Below, piece after piece: positions 16,985 through 24,461 of a DNA stretch of 64,000 bases. Each line of letters begins with the position of its first letter. Position 1 is the first letter of the stretch. The notes under the pieces were generated by a model that was not told where the DNA came from, searched no databases, and was given only the letters and a program-made list of their open reading frames with translations. The stretch covers positions 1-64,000 of the forward strand of contig JAECRL010000016.1 in assembly GCA_016000265.1 (NCBI GenBank). The letters are read 5' to 3'. The position numbers were made by a program, and so were the translations under genes. The DNA comes from Burkholderiales bacterium. Lineage in GTDB: Bacteria; Pseudomonadota; Gammaproteobacteria; Burkholderiales; Burkholderiaceae_C.

Positions 16985-17635
16985 ATGACCCGATCCCCCC
17001 CCGACCCAGGCGTCGGCCGAACCTACGCTGGCGAGAGCCTCGCCGAGCGCACCGCGCGGCGCCGCCAGCGCTTCCTCGACGCCGGGCTGCAGGTGTTCGG
17101 CACCAGCGGCTACCGCACGGCCACGGTGCGCCAGCTGTGCAGGCAGGCCGAGTTGACCGACCGGTACTTCTACGAGTCCTTCGAGTCGACCGAGGACCTG
17201 TTGGTGGCCGTCTACGAGCGCGAGTTCGAGCACCTGCAGCAGCGGGTGCTGGCGACCCTGGCCCATGAGTCCGTGCAGCGCGATCCGATGGTGGCCGTCG
17301 AGCGGGTGCTGCACGCCTTGTTCGAGATGGCGTCCGAGCCGCGCGTGGCGAGGGTGTGCTGGCTGGAGGTGCTGGGGGTGAGTGCGCGGGTGGACGGCGT
17401 CTACACCCGCACCATCGAGCGCTTCGCGGCGCTGGTGGTGGCGTTCGCCAGGCAGCGACTCGACGTGGCTGCCTTCAGCGACAGCGAGGCCCGCATGCTG
17501 GGCATCGCCCTGATCGGCGCGGTCAGCCAGCCGGTGACGCACTGGCTGCTGGGGGGCCACCAGGAAGACCGCGCCACGATGGTGGCCGCCACGTCGCGGG
17601 TGTTCCGCGGCGTGCTGGAGGGCCTCGGTCGCTGA
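16985..17635 (+). CDS. TetR family transcriptional regulator
   Basis: The ATG at 16985 (MTRSPPDPG) gives a 216-residue protein. The N-terminal helix-turn-helix is clear: ARRRQRFLDAGLQVFGTSGYRTATVRQLCRQAELTDRYFYESFESTEDLLVAVYEREF, residues 25-85. The rest is a helical ligand-binding and dimerisation domain. It is divergent from the monooxygenase/SDR operon and is probably an autoregulated repressor released by the pathway substrate or a product. Its stop is three bases from the end of the convergent fmdB gene, with no terminator visible between them. Confidence 0.95.
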   Translation: MTRSPPDPGVGRTYAGESLAERTARRRQRFLDAGLQVFGTSGYRTATVRQLCRQAELTDRYFYESFESTEDLLVAVYEREFEHLQQRVLATLAHESVQRDPMVAVERVLHALFEMASEPRVARVCWLEVLGVSARVDGVYTRTIERFAALVVAFARQRLDVAAFSDSEARMLGIALIGAVSQPVTHWLLGGHQEDRATMVAATSRVFRGVLEGLGR

Positions 17636-17638
17636 GGT

Positions 17639-17992
17639 TCAGTGGCTGATCATCCAGGGCCGTTTGCTCGGAAAGCTCTTGGCTCCATCGGGCGCACGCA
17701 CGGTGGTGGCCTTTTTGGACGTTGAGCAACACCCGCATCCGGCTGGATGCTTGAGGCGGCTGTAGCAGCCATCCATGGCTTTGGATGAGCGTGGTTCATG
17801 ACGGGCCCGCTCATTGGTGTCCATGGCAAAGCGCGTTTCACTGCTCACGCAGGCCAGGCGCGGTGCACTCACAAACACCCGGGGTGAGGCGGTGCTGCAC
17901 TCGGGGCAGATGGCCGGTTCGTTGCGATCGGCCAGGCTGCGAAAGGCGTCAAAGCCCCCGCAGCTTGGACATGCGTAGTCGTAGGTCGGCAT
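17639..17992 (-). CDS. fmdB: FmdB-family zinc-ribbon regulatory protein
   Basis: This 117-residue protein begins MPTYDYACPSCGGFDAFRSLADRNEPAICPECSTASPRVFVSAP. Two CxxC pairs form the FmdB/CxxC zinc ribbon within the first 42 residues. The remainder is basic and cysteine-containing (CYSRLKHPAGCGCC). FmdB was named from the formamidase cluster of Methylophilus methylotrophus, where it was proposed to be regulatory. Its place here, 38 bases after fmdA at the end of the urt-fmd operon, supports the same name. Direct DNA binding is unproven. Confidence 0.93.
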   Translation of the reverse strand: MPTYDYACPSCGGFDAFRSLADRNEPAICPECSTASPRVFVSAPRLACVSSETRFAMDTNERARHEPRSSKAMDGCYSRLKHPAGCGCCSTSKKATTVRAPDGAKSFPSKRPWMISH

Positions 17993-18030
17993 GTGGGTCC
18001 TTGGGGGCTTTGCGTTCAGGTCACTTCAAC

Positions 18031-19260
18031 TCATTTGACATCTGGCGAGATCGGCATCTGAATGCTGCCGTCCAGGAACTTGGTGGGTCCTGCTGCCGTG
18101 GGGTTGATGTCGAACTCGAAGATCTCGGTGGGCAGCCACAAGGTGGCGCAGGCATTGGGCACGTCGACCACGCCGCTGATGTGGCCCTGCACCGGCGCCG
18201 TCCCCAAGATGGAGTAGGCCTGGGCGCCGCTGTAGCCGAACTTCTTGAGGTACTCGATGGCGTTCAGGCAGGCCTGGCGGTAGGCCACATTCACGTCCAG
18301 GTAGAGCTGCTTGCCTTGCTCGTCGACCGAGATGCCTTCGAAGATCAGGTAGTCGTTGTAGACGGGCTTGATGGGGCTGGGCTTGAAGATGGGGTTCTTG
18401 ATGCCGTACTTGGCCATGCCGCCCTTGATGAGCGTGACCTTCATGTGCACCCAGCCGGCCATCTCGATGGCGCCGCAGAAGGTGATTTCGCCGTCGCCCT
18501 GGCTGAAGTGCAGGTCGCCCACGCTCAAGCCCGCGCCATCCACGTACACGGGGAAGAACACCTTGGACCCACGCGACAGGTCCTTGATGTCGCAGTTGCC
18601 GCCGTGCTCGCGCGGGGGCACGGTGCGCGCGGCGGTGGCGGCGGCCTTGTCTTTGGCTTCGCCCGTGAGGCGGCCCATGTGGGCGGTGGCGGCAAAGGGT
18701 GGGTTGGCCAGGCCGGTGTTGGTCGGGTCGGAGTCGATCAGCTCCTGCTCGCGCGTGTTCCACATCTCCAGCATCTTGTGGTCGGGCAGGCAGCCGATCA
18801 GGCCGGGGTGGATCAGGCCGGCGTAGCTCACGCCGGGCACGTGGCGGCTCTTGGTGAACATGCCGTGGATGTCCCAGATGGACTTCTGCGCCAGTGGGTA
18901 GTGTTCGGTCAGGAAGCCGCCGCCGTTCTTCTTGCTGAAGAAGCCGTTGAAGCCCCACAGGCTGTCTTGCTTGGCGCCGATGTCCAGCAGGTCCACCACC
19001 AGCAGGTCGCCCGGCTCGGCGCCCTTCACGCCCACGGGGCCCGACAGGTAGTGCACGGTGCTCAGGTCGATGTCGCGGACGTCATCGGCCGAATCGTTGT
19101 TCTTGATGAAGCCACCGGTCCAGTCGAAGGTCTCCAGGATGAACTCGTCGCCGGGGTTGACCCAGCAGGCCATCGGGATGTCCGGGTGCCAGCGGTTGTG
19201 GATGTTCTCGTTGAGGGTGGGCGATTGGGTCAGGTCAACCTTGATCAGGGTGTCAGCCAT
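18031..19260 (-). CDS. fmdA: formamidase (acetamidase/formamidase family)
   Basis: The 409-residue product is full length for FmdA formamidases, which hydrolyse formamide and other short amides to ammonia and the acid in the cytoplasm. Recognisable blocks include RWHPDIPMACWVNPGDEF, the HYLSGPVGVKGAEPGDLLVVDLLDIG segment, SYAGLIHPGLIGCLPDHKMLEMWNTRE, the conserved PPREHGGNCDIKDLSRGSKVFFPVYV, and a GDGEITFCGAIEM stretch. The start at 19260 lies 12 bases after urtE, so it belongs to the transporter operon. The gene set argues for an amide substrate delivered by the adjacent ABC importer. Confidence 0.97.
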   Translation of the reverse strand: MADTLIKVDLTQSPTLNENIHNRWHPDIPMACWVNPGDEFILETFDWTGGFIKNNDSADDVRDIDLSTVHYLSGPVGVKGAEPGDLLVVDLLDIGAKQDSLWGFNGFFSKKNGGGFLTEHYPLAQKSIWDIHGMFTKSRHVPGVSYAGLIHPGLIGCLPDHKMLEMWNTREQELIDSDPTNTGLANPPFAATAHMGRLTGEAKDKAAATAARTVPPREHGGNCDIKDLSRGSKVFFPVYVDGAGLSVGDLHFSQGDGEITFCGAIEMAGWVHMKVTLIKGGMAKYGIKNPIFKPSPIKPVYNDYLIFEGISVDEQGKQLYLDVNVAYRQACLNAIEYLKKFGYSGAQAYSILGTAPVQGHISGVVDVPNACATLWLPTEIFEFDINPTAAGPTKFLDGSIQMPISPDVK

Positions 19261-19272
19261 GGCATTGCTCCT

Positions 19273-19962
19273 TTAAACAGACAGGTAGGCTTTGATGCGC
19301 TCGGCATCGGTGTCGGCGCGGGTGGTCTCGTGCACCAGGCGGCCGCCTTCGATCACGAACAGGCGGTCGGCCACGTCCATGGCGAAGCTCAGCACCTGCT
19401 CGCTGACCACGATGGTGATTTCGCGCAGCTTGCGGATCTCGTTGAGCGCCTTGGCGATGTCTTTGATGATCGAAGGCTGGATGCCTTCGGTGGGCTCGTC
19501 GAGCAGCAGCACCTTGGGGTTGGTGACCAGGGCGCGCGCGATGGCGAGCTGCTGTTGCTGGCCGCCCGAGAGGTTGCCGCCCTTGCGGTGCTTCATCTCG
19601 AAGAGCACCGGGAACAGGCTGTAGATCTCGTCGGGGATGCGCTTGTGCTTGGCGTTCTCCAGGCCGGTCTGGATGTTCTCTTCCACCGTGAGGGTGGGGA
19701 AGATCATGCGGCCCTGGGGCACGTAGGCGATGCCTTTCTTCACGCGCTGGAAGCTCTCGTCCCGCGTGACGTTGCTGCCGGCCACGGTGATCTCGCCGGA
19801 CTTGGTGGGCAGCACCCCCATCAGGCTCTTGAACAGCGTGGTCTTGCCCATGCCATTGCGGCCCATGATGGCGATGGTCTCGTTCTTGTTGCCCTCGAAC
19901 GAGATGCCGTGCAGCGCCTCGCTCTGGCCGTAGGCGACGTGGAGGTCTTTGACTTGCAGCAT
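19273..19962 (-). CDS. urtE: urea/short-amide ABC transporter ATPase UrtE
   Basis: This 229-residue ABC ATPase has Walker A GRNGMGKTTLF near 34-44, the signature NLSGGQQQQLAIARAL near 130-145 and Walker B VLLLDEPTEGIQPS at about 152-165. EGIQPS after Walker B is characteristic of UrtE rather than LivF. It pairs with UrtD to power import. The spacing to urtD and to fmdA is 12 bases on each side, showing tight operon packing. Confidence 0.97.
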   Translation of the reverse strand: MLQVKDLHVAYGQSEALHGISFEGNKNETIAIMGRNGMGKTTLFKSLMGVLPTKSGEITVAGSNVTRDESFQRVKKGIAYVPQGRMIFPTLTVEENIQTGLENAKHKRIPDEIYSLFPVLFEMKHRKGGNLSGGQQQQLAIARALVTNPKVLLLDEPTEGIQPSIIKDIAKALNEIRKLREITIVVSEQVLSFAMDVADRLFVIEGGRLVHETTRADTDAERIKAYLSV

Positions 19963-19974
19963 GTGGGGCTCCCT

Positions 19975-20718
19975 TCAGTGGCCGAGGTAAACGTCGATGA
20001 CCTTGGGGTCGCTCTGGACCTGGTCCATGGTCCCTTCGGCCAGGATCTTTCCTTGGTGCATGACGGTCACCTTCGAGGCGATCTGCTCCACGAACGCCAT
20101 GTCGTGTTCGATCACGATCATCGAGCGGCCCTTGCAGATGCGCTTGAGCAGCTCGGCGGTGAGCTCGCGTTCCTTGGCGCTCATGCCGGCGATCGGCTCG
20201 TCCAGCATCAGCAACTCCGGCTCCTGCATCAGCAGCATGCCGATCTCCAGCCACTGCTTCTGGCCGTGGCTGAGCAGGCCGGCTTCCATCTCCAGCTTGT
20301 CTGCCAGGCCGATCTCTTCGGCCACCACCTGCACGCGTGCCTTGACCTCGTCGGTGCACTTGAAGCCCAGCGCACCGAACACCGAACGCCCCTCGGGGTA
20401 GGAGACCTCCAGGTTCTGAAAGACGCTGAGGTTCTCGTAGATGGAGGGCGTCTGGAACTTGCGGCCCACGCCCGAGCGCACGATGGCGTGCTCGGACTTC
20501 CTGGTCAGCTCCTGGTCCTTGAACTGGATGCTGCCTTGCGAGGCCTTGGTCTTGCCGCAGATGAGGTCGAGCAGGGTGGTCTTGCCGGCGCCATTGGGGC
20601 CGATGATCACGCGCAGCTCGTTCTTGTCGACGTAGAGGTTGAGGTTGTCGATGGCCTTGAAGCCGTCGAAGGACACGGTCAGGCCTTCGATGTAGAGGAC
20701 GAACTCTTTGTTTGCCAT
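19975..20718 (-). CDS. urtD: urea/short-amide ABC transporter ATPase UrtD
   Basis: This 247-residue ABC ATPase has Walker A GPNGAGKTTLLDLI near 40-53, an LSHGQKQWLEIGMLL signature (H in place of the first G, as is common in UrtD) around 150-164, and Walker B LLMLDEPIAGM near 170-180. The internal GVGRKFQTPSIYENLSVFQNLEVS segment is typical of LivG/UrtD proteins. It acts with UrtE on the cytoplasmic face of the UrtBC permease. It starts 12 bases after urtC. Confidence 0.97.
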   Translation of the reverse strand: MANKEFVLYIEGLTVSFDGFKAIDNLNLYVDKNELRVIIGPNGAGKTTLLDLICGKTKASQGSIQFKDQELTRKSEHAIVRSGVGRKFQTPSIYENLSVFQNLEVSYPEGRSVFGALGFKCTDEVKARVQVVAEEIGLADKLEMEAGLLSHGQKQWLEIGMLLMQEPELLMLDEPIAGMSAKERELTAELLKRICKGRSMIVIEHDMAFVEQIASKVTVMHQGKILAEGTMDQVQSDPKVIDVYLGH

Positions 20719-20730
20719 GGTGTGCTCCTG

Positions 20731-21942
20731 TCAGGCCTGCTGGCCGCTGATGCCCGGGGGCAGGGACCCGCCGTCCTGGTCGCCGTCGCCCTTCTTGGGC
20801 GGCAGCACCGCGGGGTAGATGGCGTGGGCGGCTCGGATGCGCTCGGCCTGCAGCTTGCGATCGGCCTGGCGCTGTGCCCACCAGGGCTTGATCTTTTGCT
20901 CCCACAGGCCGGCCAGGCCGTCGGGGAAGACCATGGTCACGCCGATGAACAGCGCGGCCATCAGGAACAGCCACAGGTCAGGCGCCGACTCGGAGAAGTA
21001 GGTCTTGCCGAAGTTGACGATGAGCGCGCCGTAGATGGCGCCCACCAGGCTCATGCGGCCACCCACCGCGGCGAAGATCACCATCTCGATGGAGGGCACG
21101 ATGCCGACGAAGGAGGGCGACATGAAGCCCACCTGCAGCGTGAACATGGCGCCGCCGATGGCCGACAGGCCGGCCGCCAGGCAGAAGGCGAAGACCTTGA
21201 ACATGGCGACGTCGTAGCCCGAGAAGCGCACGCGGTCTTCTTTGTCGCGCATGGCCAGCAGCAGGGTGCCGAGTTTGCTGGACTGCACCCAGCGGCACAG
21301 CAGCACCGAAGCCAGCAGCAGCACGGCACACGCGTAGTACAGGATCAGCTTGGCCTCGTCGGTGCGGATGTCCCAGCCCAGCATCGTCTTGAGGTCGGTG
21401 ATGCCGTTGACGCCGCCGGTGTAGCCCTGCTGGCCGATGATCAGCACCGTCAGCACCAGGGCCACGGCCTGCGTGATGATGGCGAAGTACACGCCCCCCA
21501 CGCGCCGCTTGAACATGGCGAAGCTGATGATGAAGGCCAGCAGCATGGGCACGAGCACCACGGCCGCCAGGGCAAAGCCCAGGCTGTCGAAGGGCTGCCA
21601 CCACCAGGGCAGCTCGGTGAGCTGGTTCCAGTCCATGAAGTCGGGGATGCCCGGCGTGGACTGGATCTTGGTGCTCTCGGGGTCGGAGGCCTCCAGCTTG
21701 AGGAACATGGCCATCATGTAGCCGCCCAGGCCGAAGAAGCAGCCTTGGCCCAGGCTGAGGATGCCGGCGTGGCCCCACAGCATGACCAGGCCGATGGCCA
21801 CGAAGGCGTAGGTCAGGTACTTGCCCACCAGGTTGAGGCGGAAGGGCTCCAGGGCCAGCGGGAAGGCCACCAGCAACACCAGGGCCAGCAGCAGGAAGCT
21901 GCCGAGCTTTTGTTTGGCCAGCCAGTCTTGCATTGCGTTCAT
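20731..21942 (-). CDS. urtC: urea/short-amide ABC transporter permease UrtC
   Basis: This 403-residue permease of the branched-chain amino acid/urea type has about ten hydrophobic segments. The UrtC block GHAGILSLGQGCFFGLGGYMMAMFLKL lies near residues 55-80. The permease core is RVRFSGYDVAMFKVFAFCLAAGLSAIGGAMFTLQVGFMSPS, and GRMSLVGAIYGALIVNFGKTYFSE comes near the end. A hydrophilic C-terminal tail of about 45 residues follows the last helix. It is 31 bases downstream of urtB. Confidence 0.96.
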   Translation of the reverse strand: MNAMQDWLAKQKLGSFLLLALVLLVAFPLALEPFRLNLVGKYLTYAFVAIGLVMLWGHAGILSLGQGCFFGLGGYMMAMFLKLEASDPESTKIQSTPGIPDFMDWNQLTELPWWWQPFDSLGFALAAVVLVPMLLAFIISFAMFKRRVGGVYFAIITQAVALVLTVLIIGQQGYTGGVNGITDLKTMLGWDIRTDEAKLILYYACAVLLLASVLLCRWVQSSKLGTLLLAMRDKEDRVRFSGYDVAMFKVFAFCLAAGLSAIGGAMFTLQVGFMSPSFVGIVPSIEMVIFAAVGGRMSLVGAIYGALIVNFGKTYFSESAPDLWLFLMAALFIGVTMVFPDGLAGLWEQKIKPWWAQRQADRKLQAERIRAAHAIYPAVLPPKKGDGDQDGGSLPPGISGQQA

Positions 21943-21973
21943 GTGAGTGCTCCTTTGGATCTCGTTTTCAACT

Positions 21974-22903
21974 TCAACGGCGGACCTTGGAGGCGAACAG
22001 GCCTTGCGGGCGCAGCATCAGGATGGTGATGACCGTCATCAGCGTGAGCACCTTGGCGTTGGAGCCGCTCATGAAGAACTCGGAGATCGACTGCGTCTGC
22101 GCGATGCCGAAGGCCGATGCCACGGTGCCCAGCAGGCTGCCCGCGCCACCGAAGGTGACCACCAGGAAGCTGTCGACGATGTAGAGCGAGCCGCTGGTCG
22201 GGCCGGTGGAGCCGATGGTGGTGAAGGCCGCACCCGCCACGCCGGCGATGCCGCAGCCGATGGCAAAGGTCAGCCGGTCGGTCTGTTTGGTGTTGATGCC
22301 GATGGCGTTGGCCATCACGCGGTTGCTGACCGTGGCGCGCACCCGCAGGCCCCAGCGGGCCTTGTACAAAGCCAGCAGCAACAGGGCGGTGACCAGCGCG
22401 GTCAGGCCCATGACGAACAGGCCGTTGATGGGGATGTCCAGCCCTTCGGCCGGGGCCCATGAGCCCATCAGCCACTCAGGCAGCGTGGGGCTGACTTCCT
22501 TGGGGCCGAAGGTCGAGCGAAAGACCTGCTGCAGGCCCAGGCTCAGGCCCCAGGTGGCCAGCAGCGTGTCCAGCGGCCGCTTGTAGAGGTGGCGGATCAG
22601 CGCCCACTCCGTCACCCAGCCGGCGGCGAAGGCGAACAGGAAGGCCGCGACGATGGCAACGGGGAAGTAGCTTTGCACCAGGCCGGGCGCGAAGCTTTCG
22701 GCCAGCGTCGAGCCCAGGTACACCGTGTAGGCGCCGATGGTCATGAACTCACCGTGGGCCATGTTGATGACCCCCATCTGGCCGAAGATCACCGCCAGGC
22801 CCAGGCCCATGAGCAGCAGCACGGAAAACAGGCTCAGCCCGGCGAAGCCTTGCATGAGCCCGATGTTGAGCATGTCGTTGAGTGTCATGTCCATGTTGTT
22901 CAC
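21974..22903 (-). CDS. urtB: urea/short-amide ABC transporter permease UrtB
   Basis: This 309-residue permease starts MNNMDMTLNDMLNIGLMQGFAGLSLFSVLLLMGLGLAVIFGQMGVINMAHGEFMTIGAYTVYL. The NMAHGEFMTIGAY segment is the UrtB/LivH hallmark. Later motifs include RVRATVSNRVMANAIGINTKQTDRLTFAIGCGIAGVAGA and GTVASAFGIAQTQSISEFFMSGSNAKV. The long N-terminal periplasmic extension of some UrtB proteins is absent, which is normal for the short form. M4 is an alternative start. It lies 56 bases after urtA. Confidence 0.96.
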   Translation of the reverse strand: MNNMDMTLNDMLNIGLMQGFAGLSLFSVLLLMGLGLAVIFGQMGVINMAHGEFMTIGAYTVYLGSTLAESFAPGLVQSYFPVAIVAAFLFAFAAGWVTEWALIRHLYKRPLDTLLATWGLSLGLQQVFRSTFGPKEVSPTLPEWLMGSWAPAEGLDIPINGLFVMGLTALVTALLLLALYKARWGLRVRATVSNRVMANAIGINTKQTDRLTFAIGCGIAGVAGAAFTTIGSTGPTSGSLYIVDSFLVVTFGGAGSLLGTVASAFGIAQTQSISEFFMSGSNAKVLTLMTVITILMLRPQGLFASKVRR

Positions 22904-22959
22904 CTTTTCGCCGCAGGAAGCAGGCGGGGCTTCAACGCCCCGCCCGTGCGCTCACGCTG

Positions 22960-24240
22960 TCACTGGTATCCCTTGGGGAAGGGGTTGGGCTCGATCAGCT
23001 CGGGCGACTCGGCCACGACCTTGAAGGTGCCGTCGGGCAGGCCCTGGGCGATGCGCGATTTGCTCCACAGGTGGTGGTTCTGGTGGACCTTCACGTAGCC
23101 TTCGGGCGCGCTCTTGAGCTCGATGCCGGGCGAGGCGGCCACCACCTTGTCGACGTCGAAGCTGCCGGCCTTCTCGACCGCGGCCTTCCACAGCCAGGGG
23201 CCGAGGTAAGCGGCCTGGGTCACGTCGCCGATCACGGCCTTGGGGCCGTAGGCCTTCTTGAAGGCCTCGACGAACTTCTTGTTGTTGTCGTTGGTCAGCG
23301 ACTGGAAGTACTTCATCGAGCTGTAGAAGCCGGCGAAGTTCTCGCCACCCACGCCCAGCATTTCGTCTTCCGTCACCGACAGGGTCAGCAGGAACTGCTT
23401 GGCGCCGGTGATGCCCGCGGCCTTGAGCTGCTTGTAGAAGGCCACGTTCGAGCCCCCCACCACGGCGGCGAAGATGCAGTCGGGCTTGGCCACCTTGATC
23501 TTGTTGATCAGGGAGTTGAAGTTGGTGTGGCCCAGCGGGTAGTACTCTTCACCGACGACCTTGCCCAGCTTGCCCACCGACTCGATGTGCTTGCGCGCGA
23601 TCTTCATGGAGGTGCGCGGCCAGATGTAGTCGGAGCCGATCAGGAAGTAGGTCTTGGCCTTCTTCTCTTTCGCACCCCAGTCCAGGCCGTAGATGATCTG
23701 CTGCGTGGCTTCCTGGCCGGTGTAGATCACGTTCTTGGACTGCTCCAGGCCTTCGTAGAAGGTCGGGTAGTACAGCAGGCCGTTTTCCTTCTCGAAGATG
23801 GGCAGCACGGCCTTGCGCGAGGCCGAGGTCCAGCAGCCGAAGACGCAGGCAACCTTGTCGTTGACCAGCAGCTTCTTGGACTTCTCGGCGAACGTCGGCC
23901 AGTCGGAGGCGCCGTCTTCCTTGATCACCTTGATCTTGCGGCCCAGGATGCCGCCCATGGCGTTGATCTGGTCGATGGCGAGCTGCTCGGCCTGGATGGA
24001 GCCGGTCTCGGAAATGGCCATGGTGCCGGTGGCCGAGTGCAGCTGGCCGACGATGACCTCGGTGTCGGTCACGGCCAGCTTGGTGGTGTTGACCTTGGCG
24101 GTCGGGAAGGACTGGGCGTTGGCCGAGGTGGCCATCATCCCCAGGCCACCCGCGCCCGCCATGCCGGCCAGGGGCAGGGCGCCGATGCCTTGCAGCAGGC
24201 GGCGGCGGTTCTGGGACAGGTCGTCTTCGTGGTTCGACAT
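22960..24240 (-). CDS. urtA: urea/short-amide substrate-binding protein UrtA
   Basis: The ATG at 24240 is preceded by AGGAG at good spacing; the track start at 24276 is not needed. The 426-residue product has a twin-arginine-like leader (QNRRRLLQGIGALPLAGMAG) ending near SANAQS, so export may be by Tat. The body is a type I periplasmic binding protein: VGQLHSATGTMAISETG, INAMGGILGRKIKVIKEDGASDWPTFAEKSKKLL and VFGCWTSASRKAVLPIFE are UrtA-type motifs. It captures urea or short amides. It heads the urtABCDE-fmdAB operon, divergent from the two-component genes. Confidence 0.96.
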   Translation of the reverse strand: MSNHEDDLSQNRRRLLQGIGALPLAGMAGAGGLGMMATSANAQSFPTAKVNTTKLAVTDTEVIVGQLHSATGTMAISETGSIQAEQLAIDQINAMGGILGRKIKVIKEDGASDWPTFAEKSKKLLVNDKVACVFGCWTSASRKAVLPIFEKENGLLYYPTFYEGLEQSKNVIYTGQEATQQIIYGLDWGAKEKKAKTYFLIGSDYIWPRTSMKIARKHIESVGKLGKVVGEEYYPLGHTNFNSLINKIKVAKPDCIFAAVVGGSNVAFYKQLKAAGITGAKQFLLTLSVTEDEMLGVGGENFAGFYSSMKYFQSLTNDNNKKFVEAFKKAYGPKAVIGDVTQAAYLGPWLWKAAVEKAGSFDVDKVVAASPGIELKSAPEGYVKVHQNHHLWSKSRIAQGLPDGTFKVVAESPELIEPNPFPKGYQ

Positions 24241-24371
24241 GGAAAGGCTCCTTGCACAAAAATGGGTTGCCAACACAGGGTCTGTGCCGCGTCTCGGTGC
24301 ATGCCGGGTGGGGCTGCCGGCCGTGACGCGGCCTTGGACGCAACCTTAGGCAGGAGCGGGTTTTCCATGAA

Positions 24372-24387
24372 TACGTCAATTAACGTA
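24372..24387. promoter_or_regulatory. inverted repeat TACGT-N6-ACGTA in the urtA/sensor divergent promoter
   Basis: TACGTCAATTAACGTA is a perfect five-base dyad with a six-base spacer, about 130 bases upstream of urtA and 75-90 bases upstream of the sensor-kinase start. It sits in the AT-richest part of the intergenic region. It is a candidate site for the LuxR-type response regulator at 27910-28557; the link is inferred from position and symmetry. Confidence 0.45.
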
Positions 24388-24461
24388 GTCGCGGGGCCCA
24401 CACAGGGGGTGGACTGCTTCTTGCACACCCCAGGTGCTGGTGTGTGTCTCGGAGCCCGTTT

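Noticed and set aside
17785-22029. 1414-residue plus-strand ORF
   Set aside because: It is antisense to fmdB, fmdA and urtCDE, whose motifs are unmistakable. The open frame is a GC-rich codon-bias shadow.
24252-24273. Possible sigma-54 promoter TTGGCA...TTGTGCAA upstream of urtA
   Set aside because: The GG and GC elements are about 16 bases apart, not the required 12, so it does not fit -24/-12.
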